From Chrysemys picta bellii (Eukaryota > Chordata > Testudines > Emydidae): a DNA stretch of 64,000 nucleotides. A model generated the notes under the pieces. The model saw nothing but the letters and a program-made list of their open reading frames with translations, had not been told where the DNA came from and did no database searches. This document shows positions 13,601 to 26,579 of the stretch, in pieces (position 1 is the stretch's first letter; each line of letters starts with the position of its first letter). The position numbers and the translations under genes were made by a program. The stretch covers positions 54,951,498 through 55,015,497 of the forward strand of contig NC_088791.1 in assembly GCF_011386835.1 (NCBI RefSeq), read 5' to 3'.

Positions 13601-14030
13601 TTGCCATTTATTTGCTATAGTTTCTAATGGAGTTTCTAGTCACCACACCATATGTACTGCAGAAGGAATATCATACGATATTCAGAAAGATCAAGCTAAT
13701 GGGGCACTAGGAATGTGAGGGATGGTGATAGATAACTCAATTTCTTAGTTGTGGAGGGAAACTGAAGCAAGTTCCTAGGCATGAGCTGTTTATATGCTGC
13801 TTGTGCTTTGGCTATCTCTATTAAATGAGTTCACAAATGGTCCATGTTTTTCTCAAGTTTATCTTAGTGTGTATCTGACATTCTCCTATCAGATCATCTA
13901 CAGATGTATCCAGTGTCTTTCAGCGCTGTTTTATGTCTGTGTTTAGGGGTCATTTGAAGTCTCTACAAGATTAGCAATAAGCATTAGTAATTAGCATTAA
14001 AATCCTATTCTCCTGAATACATTAGATGAG
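10691..14030. other. Unannotated DNA, no gene recognised
   Basis: No supported coding sequence. A more GC-rich patch at 12100-12450 has two overlapping frames of 115 and 105 codons with no domain, splice or family signature; they look like chance frames. Around 12840-13010 are words such as atgcacatgtaaat and aaatctgggcctaaa that recall old fold-back repeats, too weak to bound. Confidence 0.45.
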
Positions 14031-14039
14031 ATCAATTTC

Positions 14040-14680
14040 TTCACAGACTGATAAATGGAAACTATACAGAGGCTTTTAAACTATTATTTCAACCAGTGGT
14101 TATAACTTACTAGCCATGGCAATCTTTCAGTAGCATTCATTTAATTGGCTCGTAGGGGTAGCAGCCAATAAAAGTGCTTGATGTTGTAAATGGCTTCTCT
14201 GTGCTTTTGCATAATTGGTTTCTCATCTCTTGCAACTCACAGGCTTCTCGACCTGGGTTTTTTGTGTTTGTGTGTGTGTGTTTACATCTTGCCAATTAAA
14301 GCTCTACCCCCTTGGCCCTGGGCTTCCTTTCCCTCATTCTAAACCAGCATCTGTTTTTCGACAATTATCGTTTGACTCAAAATGCCAATCAGCTGTGATT
14401 GATCACATTTGCAGACTACAGCCTGGAACCTGAATCTGTGCTCACACGCATGTGCCATTTTGATTAATGAACATAAATCAGAGGTGACAATTCACATTTG
14501 CTGCTGGAAGGCAAACAGTTATTGAAAATGCAGCATGTTAGTACAATTGCATTGGGAAAAAAATGCTCGTGCCCCTCAATGAGCCTTGTGATTATCATTT
14601 GAGAGTATCCAAAATATGGAAAAAACACATATGCCCTCAGTTCCTTTTTATCAACTTTATAGTTGCGACACATATTAGAT
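14040..14680. promoter_or_regulatory. Candidate conserved non-coding element
   Basis: Single-copy-looking sequence with many short transcription-factor-like words: ggcagccaataaaagtgc, gccaatcagctgtgattgat (which contains an E-box cagctg) and ttttgattaatgaacat. A TG run at 14267-14280 interrupts it. Texture only; no homology test was possible. Confidence 0.3.
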
Positions 14681-16763
14681 TGCTACATGGTAATGCAGCT
14701 TAAACATTACATTATTTGAAGCACTATTTCCATATGTTTATATTACTCTGAAGAGTTATTATAAAATACTTCAAAAAAGAGGCTTTGTAAACTTGATAGT
14801 AAGCTGGTTTTCATCTGTGTTGAAGATTCTGGGAAATGTAAGGTAAGATGAATTCTCACCACTCTTCTGTCAAACCTGTTATCTGAGTAGATGTACCATT
14901 TATCTCGCATAATCAAAATAGTGGGGCATAATCCTATTTTGTTTGTAAGAAGGGACTCTTTTGGGGTGCTCCCTCCCCCATCCTCCTGGCAAGTATTAAA
15001 CATGGAATGATGGAATTCTTAAGGCAAAATTGTTCCAGGAGTTTGTAGGCTAAAAGGCTACTGTAATTGATTACCACTTTTTTCATCTGAGCTTCCTCTG
15101 TACAATTCTTTTAGCTAAGAATTTAAGCTCATTACCCTATGGAGAGATTTTGTTTCCTGACAATGTGTAGCACAATTTGCAATGCATACTGTTAATAGAC
15201 TTGTGCATTCTTCATGAGATATGTTAAGGGTAAAGACATACGAAACATAATTGACCAATAGCATGTATTGATTTTGGAACTGACCTGATTGACATACTAG
15301 AAAAAAATAACCCATTTGCCAATAATAGGCCATTCGTCTAACAAAATTAGTGTTAAATCTTTGCAGTTACTTAAAAGTGCTTTAAAGAGGTCACTGCTTT
15401 ATCTAAATGACTCTTAGAGCAGATCACTTACAAAAATCTACACATACCCTTATCACCCATATGCACAGCATGCTTTGTAAACATGCTGAAGCAATGCACA
15501 GTATGAGAGCAAGTATAGTGTAAAATAGCATACATCCAGCATAAAAAATGATCATTGAGTCCCTGTCCCTGTTGCGTGGCCTCTCCCCGCACTTAGCATT
15601 GCTGCACAAGCCCAGGGAAACGGGGGTAAGAGAAGAAGCTGGTCTGGTGGTTGGATAAACACAGTCCAGTGTCCCTTTGCAGTGGTGCTAATCTGAAACT
15701 TCAGGAAACCAAATGATGTTTGTGAGTGTCTCTTTCCCTCTCCGTTTCACTGTTGTTAAGGTAGTGAGGCAGGATGTTCTGGTGATCGCAGGATTTTCTG
15801 GTGGGTGAGTGGTGTTTGTGGTTCGTATTTCCCTTGGCACAGAAATGCTGTGTACTAGCTGAGATTATTGTCAATTTCCAGTTGAATTGCCTCACAGTCC
15901 TGTAAGCATATTTCAGAAAATTTCTAATGCAGCAGAAACTCTAGCTGGATCTTGAGGTTCAACAAATGTTCTTGGTCCACTTTCCTAGCTGACTAAACTC
16001 CTCCATTCAGCGATATGTGGCGGGATGACCGTTAGCAGAAACATCTGATTGGCCTAGATTGAGGGGTTTCCCACAGGACTGGAAAGCCACCTCTCCTTTC
16101 CATTCTCTGGAACTGTTATGTTCTCTGAATGCTGGTCAGCCTTTAAAGAAGAAAGTGCAATGTGATAATGTAGCCCCCCGGAAGGAACTGCCCCTTCCAC
16201 TCCGAAGCACTCTATCAACATTTTAAATTATTAAAAGCATTAGCACGAGTATCTTACCATTAGTAGTCTGTGGTCCTTCTTCATGGGCTGCAAAAGTTGT
16301 CTGAGACCCAAGAATAGTCTAACAGACGCATTCCTGGAACGCTGAAAATTGTGGCCTTCTGCAACAATGGTTATAGGGAGGGATGGGGATAGTGCAGTTA
16401 GTGTTATGTGCTTACAGAAAGCAGCAGAGCTCTTCAACACAGAAGAGGTTTAGATGGCTTAACTCGCATGCAGAAAATTGGAACACAGTGACAATACAGG
16501 CAATAACAGCATCTGCTACTACCTTTGCTTACTACCCCCCCAAACCTTGACCATACAAGGGATTAGTGCCCTAGAACAGCCGCTAAGTGCAGTTAGCACC
16601 ACTGATAATGAACAGTTTAAAAAAAAAAAAAGAATGGCTGTAATTCCACCCGCTACCAGCAAACATTGATGAGGTGATTAAGAGAGATTGAATGCTCCTG
16701 ATAACATGTGAATAGTGTAGACAAAAGTATTGTGCAATGCCACCCTCCACTGCACAAACGCAA
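14681..16763. other. Unannotated DNA, no gene recognised
   Basis: Short frames only. Part of 15500-16760 could belong to the 3' side of the Harbinger element whose transposase lies at 17740-18910, because that element's left terminus was not found; I could not recognise it. An A run occurs at 16619-16631. Confidence 0.4.
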
Positions 16764-16771
16764 CTCTAAGG

Positions 16772-17503
16772 CGGTGGTTCCCAAACTGGGGTTCGTGAAA
16801 TGTTACAGGGGGTTCTCAGGAAAAAATTCCATAATGGCAGACAGACCTGGCCCTAGGGACTCTGGGCAGCACGGGTCCAGTAGCCCTGAGCCCCTGGACT
16901 TCCAAGAGCTAAGCAGATCAAAGCAAGCATAATCTATCACACTGAGGAGATTTAAACTTCAAGACTCCTTATAAGAAATGGAAAGGGAGGTGGGTATTTT
17001 TTGCTGTTTTTAAAATGAAATAGGCAGCGAGTATTGGGTTTTTTTTTTAATTATTATGAAGAACAAGTTTAAGCTTTGTTGTAATGTGCATTGTTTGCCT
17101 GGACTATTCAAGACCTGAATGCTTGTGTAGGAGGAAATCTTTGAGTTGGCTTCTTAAATACCTTCATGATGTTTCACATCTGATACTCCTTGATGAAACA
17201 TAGGAGCCTTGTCTTATAACAGGTTTATTCAAAGTGATACAAGTTACGAAAGTGAGATCTTGGAAGAGTGTTGCCATTTTCCTAATGTAATAAAAATACT
17301 GTAATGATAAATAATAATTAATAAATAGTGTGTAATATGCATGTCATAAAAACAAATTTTATATTTCCCAGATCACTGCTTTTATAATTTATACTCAGAT
17401 AAAGGAGAAAATCCCTGGAAATATTCATCTTTAGGAGGGGGTTCGCGAGACCTGACATTTTAGTGAAAGGGGTTCACAGGTTGTTGAAGTTTGGGAACCA
17501 CTG
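16772..17503. mobile_element. Non-autonomous hAT element
   Basis: The TIRs are cggtggttcccaaactgggg at the left and tttgggaaccactg at the right. The 8-bp duplication ctctaagg is perfect on both sides (16764-16771 and 17504-17511). At 732 bp it has no transposase frame, so it was mobilised in trans by a hAT. Subterminal ggttcgtg/ggttcgcgag words are typical of this CAGTGGTTCCC class. Confidence 0.9.
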
Positions 17504-17739
17504 CTCTAAGGTGATAAACCAGTGAACATGCCCTGTCATAATTATCTTTAATGTGCGCGGTGTGACAGGAATGAACGGCTGATGAGCTTCAGCTACAGGA
17601 GAACTAAACTATCACAAAGCTATGTATCCCCATGTGCCAATGTTGCCTCCTGTGCTTTGCCAGCTGCTGTGAAGGTGTCTCTTGGCATAGGCAGATGTCA
17701 TTCTCTGCCACCCTGCTGTACACTTAGAGCAAGATGTGT

Positions 17740-18910
17740 GCACTTATAGCATCCATGATTTGCCTTCCCCACTGGGAACCAGGACCAGTGTGCATGTGGG
17801 TGGGATCCAGCTGCCAGTACAGAGTTTGTAAACCAGACTTGTCCTTGGGATGGAAGAACTCCCTCTTATCTTCACAAACATATAGAGTGTGCTGTGATGA
17901 GAATTATATGAATGTCTGGATGCCAATGTGGCAAACGCTAGGTGCATAGGCAGGGCCAATGAGATTTCAGTCTCCCAAACATTTACTCTGTGACCATTCT
18001 GCAGCTACGTAGCTTGTAACTGAATTCCCTTTTTCAAGTGCCGTTGATGTTGGGGTATGGTTTCATGAGCCAAGTTAGGAGTGGGTAGGCGAGGTCCCCC
18101 AAAGTAACATTGTACAGAACAATACATTTCTGGGGAATAAAGTCCCTTCTTCCCCCTTCTGATACAACCCTGATCTTATCAGCATCTCGATGTCATGAAC
18201 CTTTCCAGTGCTTTGTATTCATGAATTTGCCTCTGTGGCCCAACAAGCCTTGCAGACTGAATGAACAGTAACCATTTTGGTTCACATACTCACTTGCCCC
18301 TTGTGGTGGGCAAAGTATTGGGCCATGGGTGCCATTAATGGCCCCTGCAGAGTTTGGAAACCCCATCCTCTGAAATCCAGCTGCTAATTCTGGAATGCTT
18401 GTTATGACAGAGACTTGTGAGTAGGTCAGTGTTAATTGCCTCACAGACTTGCACAAGCATGCCCCTGACAGCATGTTTCCTTAAGTGGTTTGCATAAAAC
18501 CAATAGCTGTCTAGTGTTGCCAGCTTCCACAGACAATAGCAATCCACTTCTGCACCAGAATGGCTTTACTGAATCAAGTGTTCTGGCAAGCTCCTCACAC
18601 AGCTCCATCAAGGTCCGTTTCCTCATTCAGAAATTCTGCAGGCACTGCTGTTCATTCCAGGTTTCCACCACGCTGTCTGATTCTCCTGAACCAGAAGCGA
18701 CGGTCCATCCCAGGCCATATTGTGGCAATATCTGTACCGTGTGAGCCAAATGAATTGTCAGTAACGCTCAAGGTCAGCTGTCTTCGCCATGTCAGAAAGT
18801 TCTGCCCAAATTCCATCCAGCATCTCGCCGATTGCCTGCTCCAGAGCATAACCGTTTTGTTCCACAACAAGGAGCAGGAGTAGAAACAGATTATCACCCC
18901 TTGTTCCATT
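17740..18910 (-). pseudogene. Dead PIF/Harbinger transposase (HARBI1-like DDE)
   Basis: Read on the minus strand, fragments of one transposase follow in order across several frames. MRKRTLMELCEELARTL begins near 18626; then come LWKLATLDSYW (about 18530) and the segment with MGFPNSAGAINGTHGPILC and PPQGASEYVNQNGY inside the frame 18193-18474. GDLAYPLLTWLMKPYPNING (about 18042-18099) and RMVTE, a stop, then FGRLKSHW (about 17960-18000) complete it. These are the DDE_Tnp_4 blocks. The first catalytic Asp (usually in GAIDGTH) is Asn here; the second, in GDLAYP, and the Glu, in VTE, remain. Several frameshifts and stops rule out function. Confidence 0.85.
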
Positions 18911-19225
18911 TTCCATTAAGTTTGGCAAGGAATAATGGTAAGGGGCAATGTGATTAGGAACTGCCGGTGGCAACTATGTGAAGATATGGGACAGTACTGA
19001 CAACGCACAGAAAAGCAGTTCCTAGAATGTCTCCCTGTGATGCACAGAACTCTGGGATACCATCCCTGAAATGGTAGTGCTAACGACACGTAACGTCAGT
19101 GGCAGTGTGGCCTTCCAGCACTGCCTAATGTGGACACTGAGCCCGGGTATGGCGACCATATGGGAGCATGTAAATGATCCTTTACTTGAGTATCAACATA
19201 GCCAATGTAGACATAGCTGTAGTGG
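18911..19225 (-). mobile_element. Harbinger 5' non-coding region and terminus
   Basis: On the minus strand this precedes the transposase relic and ends with a Harbinger-like terminus: the plus strand reads aatgtagacatagctgtag at 19201-19219, matching the gtagacatagcc TIR class of the miniatures in this window. No partner terminus was found. The left side may extend past the hAT insertion at 16772-17503. Confidence 0.55.
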
Positions 19226-20302
19226 GAGGTAATGCTCAGGAGAGCCATAAGCTATAGGTGGTGGGGGGAGAAAAACTCAGGGACCATGGCTGAGATTTCT
19301 AAAGCAGTCTAGAGAATTTAGCCTCCTATTTTCCATTAAGTTTAATGGCTGCTGTGTGTCTGAATCTGCGCTGCTGTGTTGAGAGTCTCAATGCTGGGTT
19401 TATGGACTGTTAAGGAGGGGATGGGTCTGGTGAAGGAGAACTCTGCTGCACTCAGAACTCTTCCACCCAAAGCCTCTAAAACAGCAGCTAAAACACTGGT
19501 GAGCGTATTATTTAAAACTGTTACAAATATTAACATTCTATGGACAATCAAGGAAGTAGCATGCCAAGTTTTATATATACAACATTCTAAATTAAAACAT
19601 AGTATTTTGATACTTGGTATATTTTAAATTTCCTTGAATACTCCTATTCAGTGGGCTCCAGAGGCCAAATTTAGCAAGCAGTGCCTTAATGGAACCACTA
19701 TTGCCATTTATTAACCCTTTGAATCCTTCTGAGTGTACAGTATGGGTTCATACAGACATTCTGGATCAAATAGCCTTTGTGGAAATAAGCTGTACAGCAT
19801 GGCCTCCTTCGGATTATTATTAGCTTGTCAGACAGATGGTCTTGCTTGGAATGCAAGGGGTAGGAAATTCAGCAGTTTCATATAAATCACTTCTTGGGAG
19901 TGTGATACACACATTATTGTTGTGATTTAGGGTGATCACTTCACCCTTGAGTGACAGAGTGAAGCGTGGGCTGGCCTAATGAGTAAAGTTACAGCTGGTA
20001 TTTCCCTCAGCAGGTGATCTGTTTTTATACTGAACATATCTGTGGTGTGTTTCATTATTGCTTTGAGTTTTATCCACTGGGGAATTTTGTTTTCATTGTG
20101 ATGCTTTTTGTGATAGGTGTCTTTTCTGCAGAAAGCTGTTGGATTACTAATTACTACTTTGAAGTGCAGTTTGAATTAACACTGGCAGATACAAATGAGC
20201 TTGTGACTTAAAAGATGCATACGTTCATTGAAAAAATATGGTTAATCAATTCGCTATGTAAAGAAAAATGAGTTTAATTTGATGTCTTGCACTTAACTTT
20301 TG
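19226..20302. other. Unannotated DNA, no gene recognised
   Basis: No coding domain, repeat boundary or RNA gene is recognised in this AT-rich stretch. Confidence 0.45.
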
Positions 20303-20754
20303 TGTTAGAGCTATCAATGTGAATAGCTCCAAGTGGCATTCTTCCCTTTGAGCCAGCATTAACCCAACCAGTGGCAGGGTACAATGTAGTGTTGGAACTG
20401 TTATCTTTCAGATTAAATGTAAAACTGAGACCTTTGACCCCCTGTGGTAATTAAAAACCCATAGCAACTTTCACAAGATCAGGGGTGTTATCCCAAGTGA
20501 ACTCGCCAAATTCCAACTTAGATAATTACACTCTGCCTAGCTACATGCCTCCAGTAGTTTCAATATATGTTCTTTGCTTTCTGACATACACTACATTGTG
20601 TTACTATTTGTTGCAGCTACCACATTCTACTGAGTGCTGGCTACCTTTCAAACTGGATAGGAAGTGATCAATGTGCACTGTTCTATTTAAGTAGGTCTGT
20701 AAAGTGGATTGGGATTCTTCATGTTAGGCAATATATAAATGGTTAATATTGTTG
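20303..20754 (+). repeat. L2-like LINE 3' end
   Basis: The order of words fits the L2 3' region: cagattaaatgtaaaactgag, a caactttcacaagatcagggg segment, ccaaattcc, and a closing gtaaagtggattgggattctt then gcaatatataaatgg. It is old and has no coding part. An L2-tailed SINE is the alternative. Confidence 0.55.
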
Positions 20755-20759
20755 TTTTT

Positions 20760-23700
20760 TTCTTTCATTACATTACATGGGAGGATATCTATTTACAGAC
20801 ACGCTCCATTGCCATTTATGGCACATTTTTCTGGGTACATTCTAGTGTTCTAAGAAGTAGTAGAAATTCTGACGACATATCTCCAGTAAAACAAAATATG
20901 TAGTCATTATGATTTGTACTCCTTTCAGAATCTTTCTTTAATTATAAAGCACTGCAGATGTTCAGCGACTCAACTGACCATTCTGATGCCACTTTGTTCT
21001 TTACTTGACATGTTCCCTCATTAATTGATAATAGGTTGTTCCATTGTTATTGCAATAGATGATTTTCTGTTCATTTTTTTTAATGTAACTATTTTTGGAA
21101 TGAGGAAAATGCAATGCTGTGATTCCATAAAATACATAGGATGTGCATCCGTTTCCTTCCCACCTACTACAGTTTTATTACGAGTTTGTATTAAACAGAA
21201 TTGTTCACTTTTGCTTCTGACTCTTCTTTGTCTCACTTAGACAACTCTCTAGCCCTCAGGTACCTCAGGATGAGCATACTCCTCCTGAGAATGCCACGCT
21301 GAGAAAGAAGCAGAGTCCCTCTCATTCTTCTCCAGAGCAAGAGCCTCCTTCCTACCCAGGCCTGCTCCTCCTTTTTTGAATGACCCACACACCTTCCAGT
21401 CCACCCATTACTCCTTTGAAAAGTAGGAGAGGACCTTAACTTTGGACTTGTCTACATGAGGAAATTTACTTGTCCTACTGTACCGTTATAGTTATACTGG
21501 TATAACTCCCCACGTGGGCACTCTGATTCTGGTGTAACAGTGTCGTCTTCTGAATTCAAAGCAAGTGGTATAACTCCCACACTGAGACATGTTGTCAAAC
21601 CACACCTTGGTCAGGACTAGGAAGACATTGAGGGGGACTCAGGACATGTCAGCTACCTATAGTAGGGAGTCTGAGGGAACCAGGGATATTCCTGACATAG
21701 AAGAGTCAGGTTGACACTGACAGGTTGCAAGAATCCTGACCCCTCCCATATCTCCCAGTTAGCCGGGGATACTCACTTCACCTTGACCCTCCAGCAGCTC
21801 AGCTGTAAACTGGCCAGTTCAAAGGGTAAGCACCATAGATTAGCCGGTTTCCCAAGGGGAATTATGGATAGAGGTCTGTTAGATGCACATGTTGGAGGAG
21901 AATTTTCCTGGAAACTTTTGTGATTCACAAATTGGAAACTAAATTCTCTAAGATTAAAAAATGATGATAAAGGTTCTGAAACCTGTATGATCCATGTCAG
22001 ACTTCATTGGAGAGGTCTCTTACTCTTCTTCTGATAGTATTGTCAACCTTAAGCATTCAAAAAATTATGAGTCAAGTCCCAGAAAATAATGAGATTAAAA
22101 AAAATTCCACATGATTTTAAGCCAAAGAACCACAACGTTTTGCTTTTGGTTACTCTTAAGACTTACTTTCAAGCTTTTCTCTGCAGTGATATCTGCTAGA
22201 AATTTACTTTTTTTTAAATGAAAGTTGAGGTACTCATGTAATCTGATTCCAGTAGCTGGTGATTTTAGAAAAAAAAAAAACAAATACCATGAGAGTTGGG
22301 ATAAAATCACAAGAGTTGATGACACTGTTGTGAAACCATAAGAATATTTTCAGAAATCATCATTTCAACATATTTGTCATGTGGCTGACATTAGAGAGTA
22401 GGCCTCATTAACTAATATTGAAAACCAACAAATCTCATGAAAAGTATCACACATTTATTTTATAAACTTTACCAGATGGTACTGAAATTGTTTCTATTTA
22501 ATAAGAAACAAACTTTTGCTTAAAAAAAGCATTATGCAGGCATTAAGTCTTGTCAATCTTATCAACTTTTAAATGAGATTATTATAAAAATTTAAGTTAT
22601 AATGAGGATAATACTTATATTAAATAATGCATATATCAGGGGAAATGTACTTTCATGCTGTATATGATATATGTCTCAGATTTTCTGTGCTATAAATGTA
22701 AAAAAATTATGTATTCTTTTATAACATATAATTCATGATACACTATTTAACTATATATATATATAAAATATGCCCCAAAATGGGCATGGCAGAAGAACCC
22801 TATTTTACTATAAAGTCTGTGGAATGGCTGTGCCTCTAATCACTCAAAACGTCCAGTAGGTTCACACAGCAGTATTACCCCCATGCCTTGGTATAGGAAA
22901 TGAATTCATGACCTTTAGATGCAGAGACAAATGATACCAGCCACTTATGAGAACCTCTAGGGCTGAAACTTCTCTGCTTGTGTTTGCAACAACCCACATG
23001 TTTACCACCAGGTGGCAGAATATCCCAGCCTAACTAGTGAAGTTTCATATTAGAAGAAGCTTAGGCTGTGTAGTTGATTGCATTATATTTTGATTTATTA
23101 TTTATGGTAATGAAATAATGCTCTCAATAGCTTGTGCATGTGTATAAATTTGTGTAAGCATGTGTGCATATAAGTCTATAGTTTATTCCTGCAGGCTTGT
23201 AGCTGTGAAATGTTTGTTAAGATTGAGTTAATTTTTTGAGTATCATAATCCCAAAACCTTTATTCATAGGCAGGTGAGGCACTCCAAGCCAGATGGTGAG
23301 CTTTTTTTTGCATTGTCCTCATTGTCACCTCAGCCTTACTTATCGAATAAGTATGCTCTGAACAGGTGGATGGATAATTGACTTGCCATGTTCGTCAGTG
23401 CTGTTCCAAATTGCACATGATGGTTTTGTAATGTAAAGAGGTCCTGCTATTAGGGACTTAACTGAGACTTCAAAACAAACTAAGGTTATAGAGCAGCTCA
23501 AGTTGTGATCCCTAAGGTCACATGCCAGGGCTTCATCCACTCCTAGAGATCTGGACAGGAAACATTATTTAAATGAAATCAATTTCCCCTTTAAAGCTTA
23601 GCAACTCATTGAATGCAAAATACAAAAGCCTGTTTATATAGGTTGGGATATTATTTTTAGAAATTATGTAGAATAAAAGGATATTAGACATTTTAGTCTG

Positions 23701-24600
23701 CTGCTAGGATTTTAAGGCAAACAACCTTCCATCTGATGCAAAAGCCAATTATGTTAATGGTCTCATAGATCTAAAAGCTGTGGCCATATGTCAGTATAGC
23801 TCTTTCACACTGAATATTTTTTCACAGATAAAAGGGCTCACTTCTCTCATGCTATATTTGCACTGCAAATTAAAATAGTGTTTTTTATTTTGCATAAGAT
23901 ATTTGTCAATGTTACCATGAAAAAATTCTAAGTTTTTAAAGATAAAAATCAGTAGCTGGTTGAGTTTATTCAATTTTTCTGGCTACAAGTGTAGTAGTCA
24001 ACATCAGAAAACCAAAACCAGTGTAAAATACAGTGATTAGTAAGATCTCCACCTTCCATAAAGGAAGGTAATCCATAGATTCTTTATGATTTGAGAGGGC
24101 TGATATTTTTTTGCCAGTTTTAGAAACTGTGTGTGTGTTCTAATAAAGGTATATTACAGTGTTCTACATGAATGGTGGAAACCACTAAAACTGTAGAATG
24201 CTGTAGTATGGGGAGCACTGAGGAAGTTAGATCAGGTCTAGGCTATTATGAAAAGATATAATGGCCTCAGCAGACGATTTTAATGAACATTTGCTCATAT
24301 CTTCATGTCCACCCTTCAGCAAACAAACAATTTTTGTGGAAAGAGATTAACATGAATTGTCCTAATCAGGATTAAGGAGCAGTGGAGGACTGTGTAGAGG
24401 AACTTGGGCTGTATACATTTGCATTATGTCTAACTGAGCTTGCCAATCTCTAAACTTTACTATTAAAAAAAATCACCACTAAAATCACCAGTGGGGAGGA
24501 AGAAAGGAGGAAATAGAGCATTGTCAATGTGTGAAAATTGCACACCATCTCTCTTCAGCCCTGAACGTATTCATAGTTGTGTTGCCCACCAGCATCTGAG
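20760..24600. other. AT-rich DNA with a possible MITE fragment
   Basis: No gene recognised. At about 21443-21595 ggacttgtctacatgagga and repeated ggtataactccc words resemble a Harbinger-type miniature, but the right end is unclear. Simple sequence includes an A run near 22270-22281 and TA repeats near 22755-22764. The remainder shows nothing I can name. Confidence 0.4.
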
Positions 24601-25260
24601 TTGTGATTCACAATACAAATGAATATAATAGAAGAGCTTCAGAAATTAGACTTGCTGCACCTTGTTCAAAGAGACAAGATTCTTTTTAGACAGCCTTGTT
24701 GTTAGCCGTGAGAGCTCCCTGTGCATTTGCAGAGAAAATTATAAATATTGCTCGCTGCGTTTCAGAAGGTAGACCCCCTACCTCCTGCAGCATTGACATT
24801 TCTGCAAATCCCCCTCCAACTATTATAACAGGAAGAATGAGGCATTTTTTATCTGAAATGCTAGAAATGAGTTAGGATGATCTCTGCAGCCTTTTTGTTT
24901 TTGTCTTTATTGAGGTGAGCATGTCAACCACTGTCAGCAATAATGCTTACTCCTCTCGCAGCACCATGATCTATTGATATGTGTACCAAAACATGTTAGA
25001 AATTGAAATAAAATATGCATTTTTTCATAATTTATCAGCATTATGATGGCACAAAAAAGCCAGCCTTATGAATAATACAGAGCTCGGCAATGGGCATTAT
25101 GTACTGTTGGTAATAAATGCAGCATCTCCCCTAGACTACCAGGAGAGTTGTAAAGCAGAATGCATTAGTTCTGCCTTGTGATAATAAATCATTTTAGTTT
25201 GTCAGAAGACTCTGGCTAACTTTTACTCCTGAGGTATGAAAGAATCTAGTGCCATACGGC
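24600..25260. promoter_or_regulatory. Candidate conserved non-coding block
   Basis: A non-repetitive stretch with TALE/HOX-like and POU-like words: gaaaattataaatattgctc, atatgcattttttcat, tttatcagcattatgatgg and cttatgaataatacagagc. It lacks old-repeat words and coding frames. This suggests an enhancer-type element, but only an alignment could show conservation. Confidence 0.3.
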
Positions 25261-25570
25261 TTTGAATAGTTTCTGAAGTGTTTAGACTGGCTCTGAATCT
25301 CCTGGGTAATGTTTTGAGTGAGCTATATGGTTAGATAACAAGTGGCAGTATTTCTCAGGTATCGATGTTGTGATGCCTCCTGTTGTTTTATTGCCTAGAG
25401 TGGCTGATTTCATTCTAATTGGAACTGTAGCTCTTCTGTGATGTGTTGTGTCTCTATTTGCAATATGGCTCCCTGTCTGTTTTTGAAATGCATTGCATTG
25501 TATTTTGCTGAGAGTGCGGTGAATGACAACCTACTTTGTTACTCAGTTATCTTTGCAGGGAAGTGAAATC

Positions 25571-25696
25571 AGTCAACCTATGGAACTCATTGCCTGGGGA
25601 TGTTATGAAGGCCAAAAGTATAACTGGGTTAAAAAAAAAGTAGATAAGTTCCTGGAGGATAGGCCATCAATGACTGTTAGCCAAGATGGTCAGGGT
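25571..25696 (+). mobile_element. CR1 LINE 3' fragment, part 1 (split)
   Basis: The stretch aacctatggaactcattgcc, then gatgttatgaaggccaaaag and gccaagatggtcagg matches, in order, the 3' region of the CR1 copy ending at 38971. The copy breaks off at about 25696, where Penelope-type coding sequence begins, and its last 60 bp resume at 26680. Confidence 0.75.
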
Positions 25697-26071
25697 CTAC
25701 TACAAGACAGGCCGAATAAAGAAAATAACAGAATGCCACTAGCCGTCACCTCAGCCCCCCAACTAAAACCTCTCCAGCGCATCATCAAGGATCTACAAAC
25801 TATCCTGAAGGACGATCCCTCACTCTCACAGACCTTGGGAGACAGGCCAGTCCTCACTTACAGACAGCTCCCCAACCTGAAGCAAATACTCACCAGCAAC
25901 CACACACCACACAACAAAAACACCAACCCAGGAACCAAACCCTGCAACAAACCCTGATGCCAACTCTGTACATATCTATTCAAGGGACACCATCATAGGA
26001 CCTAACCACATAAGCCACATCATCAGGGGCTTATTCACCTGCACATCTACCAATGTGAAATATGCCATCAT

Positions 26072-26365
26072 GTGCAATGCCCCTCTGCCATGTACATTGG
26101 CCAAACCGGACAGTCTCTACGCAAAAGAATAAATGGACATAAATCTGACATCAGGAATCATAACATTCAAAAACCAGTAGGAGAACACTTCAATCTCCCT
26201 TGTCACACAATAACAGACCTGAAAGTGGCAATTCCTCAACAAAAAAAACCCTTCAAAAACAGACTACAACATGAAACTGCAGAACTTGAATTAATTTGCA
26301 AACTGGACACCATCAGATTAGGCCTGAATAAAGACTGGGAGTGGTTGGGTCATTATAAAACCTAA
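26072..26365 (+). pseudogene. GIY-YIG endonuclease domain of a Penelope-like element
   Basis: A 97-codon frame reads AMYIGQTGQSLRKRINGHKS near its start: the YIG core, the following R..RINGH helix residues, and a later ELELICKLDT block with the conserved acidic region. Such domains nick target DNA for Penelope-like retrotransposition. The upstream part is split over frames with stops, so the protein cannot be made whole here, though this domain alone is open. The start codon is only the first Met of the frame. Confidence 0.75.
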
Positions 26366-26579
26366 ACCTCATTTCCCCAGTACTAATTTCCCCCTACTGT
26401 TACTCACACCTTCTTGTCAACTGTCTGAAATGGTCCACTCTCATTACCACTTCAACTGTTATTTTTCCTCCCTTGGTATCCTGCTGTCAATTGAATTGTC
26501 TCGTTAGACTGACTTTGGTACTCACACTTGGTAAGGCAAATCACATCTTTTCATATATTTATACCTGCTCCTGTATTTT

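Noticed and set aside
25523..25957. 144-codon frame as a possible host gene
   Set aside because: The first third is CR1 3' region read by chance and the rest is Penelope-type coding sequence; it is a fusion of two mobile elements.
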